From Planctomycetota bacterium (GTDB taxonomy: Bacteria; Planctomycetota; Phycisphaerae; UBA1845; PWPN01): a stretch of DNA of 9,975 nucleotides. Under the pieces are notes generated by a model. That model did not search any database, had not been told where the DNA came from, and saw only the letters and a list, made by a program, of their open reading frames with translations. The translations under genes were made by a program, and so were the position numbers. The stretch's first letter is position 1. Each line of letters begins with the position of its first letter. Below are positions 7,498 to 9,975 of the stretch, in pieces. Where the stretch lies: positions 1-9,975 of the forward strand of contig JACQVT010000565.1 in assembly GCA_016209665.1 (NCBI GenBank), written 5' to 3'.

Positions 7498-7503
7498 ATT
7501 ATA
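7498..7503 (-). promoter_or_regulatory. -10 box of the SRP RNA gene
   Basis: A perfect TATAAT on the minus strand ends about ten bases before the start of the extended ffs helix (7487). Transcription starting at A7491 or G7489 would place the RNA 5' end right at the base of that helix. No good -35 hexamer is visible at 16-18 bases. The coincidence of box and RNA end makes this a credible promoter, which may also drive dnaX, ybaB and recR by read-through. Confidence 0.6.
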
Positions 7504-7507
7504 AGGC

Positions 7508-7532
7508 GACCCCCGCCGCAACGCACGGGGTC
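7508..7532 (-). terminator. Possible terminator hairpin after the isomerase gene
   Basis: On the minus strand GACCCC and GGGGTC form a six-pair stem around a loop of about 13 bases, overlapping the stop codon of the upstream isomerase gene. It is not followed by a T-tract, so it is either a weak terminator, a structure blocking exonucleases, or chance. It sits between that gene and the ffs promoter. Confidence 0.3.
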
Positions 7533-8877
7533 AGCGGGTGGGGTGGGAAGCGGCGGTGCCCGTCCGGCGGGGACCGATCCTGCCCGTGGCCTTCAGCCCG
7601 GGCAGGCCCCTGCCCGGCTCGGCCACGGCGGGCGAGGTGGCTGGGGTCAACACGGCCGGTGCGCTCTCGCTTGCCGAGACGGTGATACCTGCCACGCGGC
7701 TGGTTCCCGCGTTGGGAGCGGGCCGGGGTGACACCGCCGTCGAGACCTTCTCCACCGAGATCGTGACCGCCGGCTGGCTCGCGGGGGGAGCACTTGGGTT
7801 CTCCTGTCCTTGGCTGCGCTGCCGCGTCGGCACGTTCTCCAGTGAGATGGCGCGAATGTAGACCGGCTTGCGCGGGCAGTCGTCCAGCCCCTGGATCTTT
7901 CCCGTCGGCACGGCGGCGATCCGGCGAAGCGTCTCAAGGGATGCGTCGCCGACCAGGTAGCCGAAGACTGTCTGCTGCTCGTCGAACGACGGCTGGCGGC
8001 CCAGGCAAATGAAGAACTGACAACTCGCCGAGTCGGGATCCTGGCTCGAACGGCACATGCCGACCGTGCCCATCTCGAACGGAATCTTGTTGAACTCGGC
8101 CTTCAGTCGTTTGCCGTCGGTCCGAACGCCGCGCCGGTTCCCAATCGGATCGCCCCCCTGGATCAGGCCGCCGGGGATGATCCGGTTGAACGTCAGGTTG
8201 TCGTAGAACCGCTGCTCGACCAGTTCGATGAAGTTCTGCACGTGGTTGGGGGCCTGATCGTAGTAGAAACGCACGGTCATCTTGCCGAAGTCGGTGAGGA
8301 TGACCGCTTGCCTCTCAGCGAGTACCGTGATGGCCAGGGGCTCGGAGGCGATGCTGCCGCTGTACGGTTGCCAAGACAATCTGTATTTTCCCGGCCGAAC
8401 CAGCGAACCGTAATACTGCGTCAGGTCCAGGCGGAGCCCCACGCTGCCGTGCGGGGCGAGCTTGATGGCCGGCACCGTGTCCCGCGGTTTGATGCCCGCT
8501 TTCGAGTCGTGCCGCTCCCCGAACTCGTCTTCCAGGATCGGACCCGTGAACCCCCGCCCGCTGAAGACGTGTTCGATCGGCAGACCCATCTCGGGATACT
8601 CGCCGGTCTCCACCGAAACGTCCGGCACCCGCAGCGTCAGGCGGTTGTCGGTCTGGTTGATGAGAATGAACTCCACCCAGACGGGCTGGCCCGCCTGGAT
8701 GAGCGGCTTATCGGTTCTCAGGTCGGCCCGGATCAGCGCTTTGAAATCGGCGGCGGGGGCGGTTGTGACCTGGGCGGCGGCAGGAACCGCCAGGGTGGTC
8801 GCCCACAGAACCAACGCCCATCCGGCGCGAGCCAGCGGAGCCGTTTTGTGTCGTCTGAGCCTTGAACTGAGATGCAT
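7531..8877 (-). CDS. Exported cyclophilin-type peptidyl-prolyl isomerase
   Basis: Predicted 448-residue protein that catalyses cis-trans isomerisation of prolyl bonds outside the cytoplasm. A signal peptide covers residues 1-35: basic RLRRHK, hydrophobic WALVLWATTLAV, and a likely cut after PAAA. Residues ~40-187 form an unassigned beta-rich module (IQAGQPVWVEFILINQTDN; PGKYRLSWQPY) resembling an immunoglobulin-like domain. The cyclophilin domain spans about 188-350: DFGKMTVRFYYDQAPNHVQN, FNRIIPGGLIQGGD, SASCQFFICLG (QFFI 287-290) and QTVFGYLVGD. Catalytic Arg (R232) and Gln (Q240) are kept, but the conserved Phe between them is Gly (G237). The tail after ~350 is Pro/Ala/Ser-rich and probably disordered. 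ATG 8877 is chosen over 8901 because GGAAAGG lies six bases upstream of it and it starts the signal peptide properly. The lipoprotein gene is upstream. Confidence 0.93.
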   Translation of the reverse strand: MHLSSRLRRHKTAPLARAGWALVLWATTLAVPAAAQVTTAPAADFKALIRADLRTDKPLIQAGQPVWVEFILINQTDNRLTLRVPDVSVETGEYPEMGLPIEHVFSGRGFTGPILEDEFGERHDSKAGIKPRDTVPAIKLAPHGSVGLRLDLTQYYGSLVRPGKYRLSWQPYSGSIASEPLAITVLAERQAVILTDFGKMTVRFYYDQAPNHVQNFIELVEQRFYDNLTFNRIIPGGLIQGGDPIGNRRGVRTDGKRLKAEFNKIPFEMGTVGMCRSSQDPDSASCQFFICLGRQPSFDEQQTVFGYLVGDASLETLRRIAAVPTGKIQGLDDCPRKPVYIRAISLENVPTRQRSQGQENPSAPPASQPAVTISVEKVSTAVSPRPAPNAGTSRVAGITVSASESAPAVLTPATSPAVAEPGRGLPGLKATGRIGPRRTGTAASHPTR

Positions 8878-9025
8878 CCACAACCTTTCCGACGGACCCA
8901 TTCCTCGCGACGGTGAATCGGTCCGGCCGACCGGTGGGTAAAGCCTGCGATCGCCACCCGCACGGCGACCTGAAGCGGGTTATCGGTCCGGTCCGCCGCG
9001 CGGCAGCCAGCCCCCTGGCCGGCGT

Positions 9026-9664
9026 TCAACTCCCGTTCGCCTTAGCCTCGCTTTTATACACTGAAGACCCGTTCGCCGGCGCGGTGGACACCGCCTCGCG
9101 GCCGGGCCGGCCCACGGCGGCCGGCGCCGATGCCGGTTGGGTATCGGCCAGCAGTATCTGCCGCCTGATGTCTTTGGGAGCCCCGGCGATCCGCCATTGG
9201 TCCATCTCCTTGAAAATGCGGATCACCACGTCCCGCTCCTCCCGGTTGCGGGCGTCCGGCTCACGGAACTTGGCTACGGCATGAACGAAGTACTGCGGGG
9301 GATCGGTCTCGGCCGAACGCACGCTCTTGACCGTGATTTCACGGACGCCTTGCCAGATCCGCTGGAAATCGTCGTAACTCGGTGCCACCTCCGTCGTCGC
9401 CAGAAGGCCGCAGAACGGGTCGTAGTCGCCCTGCTCGCAAACCTTGAGCACCCGCTCGATGAAGCTGGTCAGGGCGGGATCTTTCGGCTGGCAGTCCGCA
9501 GGGAAGTAAATCCGGGGAGGATCGACGTCCGGCTTGTCCTCGACCAAAGGTTTGTAGTCGATCTTGGCTTCCCTGTCCTCCGCCGTCCGCCGGCACCCGG
9601 TCGCGCCCACCAGGACGCTCATCCCCACCGCGAGAATACATGCAACATCAAATCTGGGAACCAT
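9026..9664 (-). CDS. Hypothetical lipoprotein, possibly NTF2-like
   Basis: Predicted 212-residue protein that I do not recognise. Residues 1-23 (MVPRFDVACILAVGMSVLVG then ATG) form a signal sequence ending in a lipobox-like V-G-A-T-G-C, with C24 as the probable lipidated residue, so it is likely membrane-anchored and faces the periplasm. A proline-rich spacer (about 38-60: LVEDKPDVDPPRIYFPADCQ) precedes a compact alpha+beta region, residues ~63-165. Within it, ALTSFIERVLKVCEQGDYDPF, a middle helix, and strands YFVHAVAKFRE, DVVIRIFKEMDQWRIAG resemble the helix-then-curved-sheet order of NTF2/SnoaL-like domains; that is a fold guess. The C-terminal ~40 residues are Ala/Pro/Ser-rich. It lies 148 bp upstream of the isomerase gene in the same direction, and both products are exported. 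Confidence 0.8.
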   Translation of the reverse strand: MVPRFDVACILAVGMSVLVGATGCRRTAEDREAKIDYKPLVEDKPDVDPPRIYFPADCQPKDPALTSFIERVLKVCEQGDYDPFCGLLATTEVAPSYDDFQRIWQGVREITVKSVRSAETDPPQYFVHAVAKFREPDARNREERDVVIRIFKEMDQWRIAGAPKDIRRQILLADTQPASAPAAVGRPGREAVSTAPANGSSVYKSEAKANGS

Positions 9665-9975
9665 TTACGCGATCTCGTCCAACTGGCCACGGCCTGGTCC
9701 GGGTGGGCGAAGGCCACTGCCGCACCGCTGGTACGGCGGTCGGACCGGGCGGGTGCATCATACTGGCCCCCCGCGATCGCGCCAACGCGGCCAACCGTGT
9801 CTTGGGGGGCGGGCATCCTTGCCCGCCTCACATGCGGTCGGCGGCCACCTGAGCGGCGGACATCCGGTCCCTCGTCAGATACGGTGGGCGGCCTCTTGGG
9901 GGGGCGGGCATCCTTGCCCGCCTCAAAGGCGGCCAAGCTGTCCACCGCGGGCAGGATGCGCCGAGCCGGACGCTC
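9665..9975. other. Intergenic stretch without a convincing gene
   Basis: Open frames cross this stretch on both strands, but all of them run through the two copies of the hairpin repeat at 9801-9925 and none has recognisable protein motifs or a good ribosome-binding site. On the minus strand a reading frame from the right edge ends at TGA 9925-9923, exactly at the edge of a repeat copy; it might be the 3' end of a gene beyond the window. The promoter of the lipoprotein gene should also be here, but no clear -35/-10 pair is visible. Confidence 0.5.
9801..9925. repeat. Two copies of a GC-rich hairpin repeat
   Basis: Copy one (9801-9830) and copy two (9895-9925) share cttgggggg, then cgggcatccttgcccgcctc, and differ by one G in the G-run. 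Each holds a perfect inverted repeat GGCGGGCA-TCCT-TGCCCGCC (9808-9827 and 9903-9922). They lie in the same orientation about 94 bases apart, upstream of the lipoprotein gene. The intervening bases show no similar unit. This is a family distinct from the other repeats in the window. Confidence 0.85.

Noticed and set aside
9619..9945. Minus-strand frame of 108 codons upstream of the lipoprotein gene
   Set aside because: It overlaps the lipoprotein signal sequence in another frame and runs through both hairpin repeats; no motif or ribosome-binding site.

Overview
The window is GC-rich DNA that reads as an ordinary bacterial housekeeping segment, most likely from a planctomycete (Planctomycetota). 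That placement is an inference from three things: weak or absent Shine-Dalgarno sites at many genes, protein sequences that look planctomycetal, and several families of short palindromic repeats between genes of a kind I associate with planctomycete genomes. No database search was possible. Every confidently called gene lies on the minus strand, so transcription runs from high to low coordinates.

From the right edge: 9665-9975 holds no convincing gene but two copies of a GC-rich hairpin repeat. A small lipoprotein gene of unknown function (9026-9664) is followed by an exported cyclophilin-type peptidyl-prolyl isomerase (7531-8877). Next comes a classical conserved cluster: the signal recognition particle RNA gene ffs (about 7362-7487, with a TATAAT box directly upstream), dnaX (5881-7326), the YbaB/EbfC nucleoid protein gene (5533-5871) and recR (4733-5347). 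The order SRP RNA - dnaX - ybaB - recR is also found in distant bacteria such as Bacillus subtilis, and it supports both the RNA call and the shortened dnaX start. The ybaB-recR gap contains a 39-bp sequence present twice, 72 bp apart. rpoN (sigma-54) follows at 3069-4538.

The rpoN-distal gap, 2470-3068, carries a possible 52-codon plus-strand small ORF with an ideal ribosome-binding site, a double-hairpin element, and three copies of a 20-26 bp repeat. An AMMECR1-domain protein gene (1924-2469) and a membrane-bound family 2 glycosyltransferase gene (590-1849) come next, separated almost entirely by one 62-bp REP-like palindrome. A further repeat cluster fills 392-537. The left edge cuts a gene for a membrane-anchored, possibly YbjQ-like protein (1-381).

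Functionally the centre of the window is information processing: the replication clamp loader, the recombination mediator, a DNA-binding nucleoid protein, protein-targeting RNA and an alternative sigma factor. Envelope proteins flank it. I see no CRISPR array, intact transposase, phage gene, toxin-antitoxin pair or defence system, and I do not claim a new system. The most interesting signals are non-coding: the SRP RNA with an extended terminal helix, and several unrelated palindromic repeat families that occupy many of the intergenic gaps.
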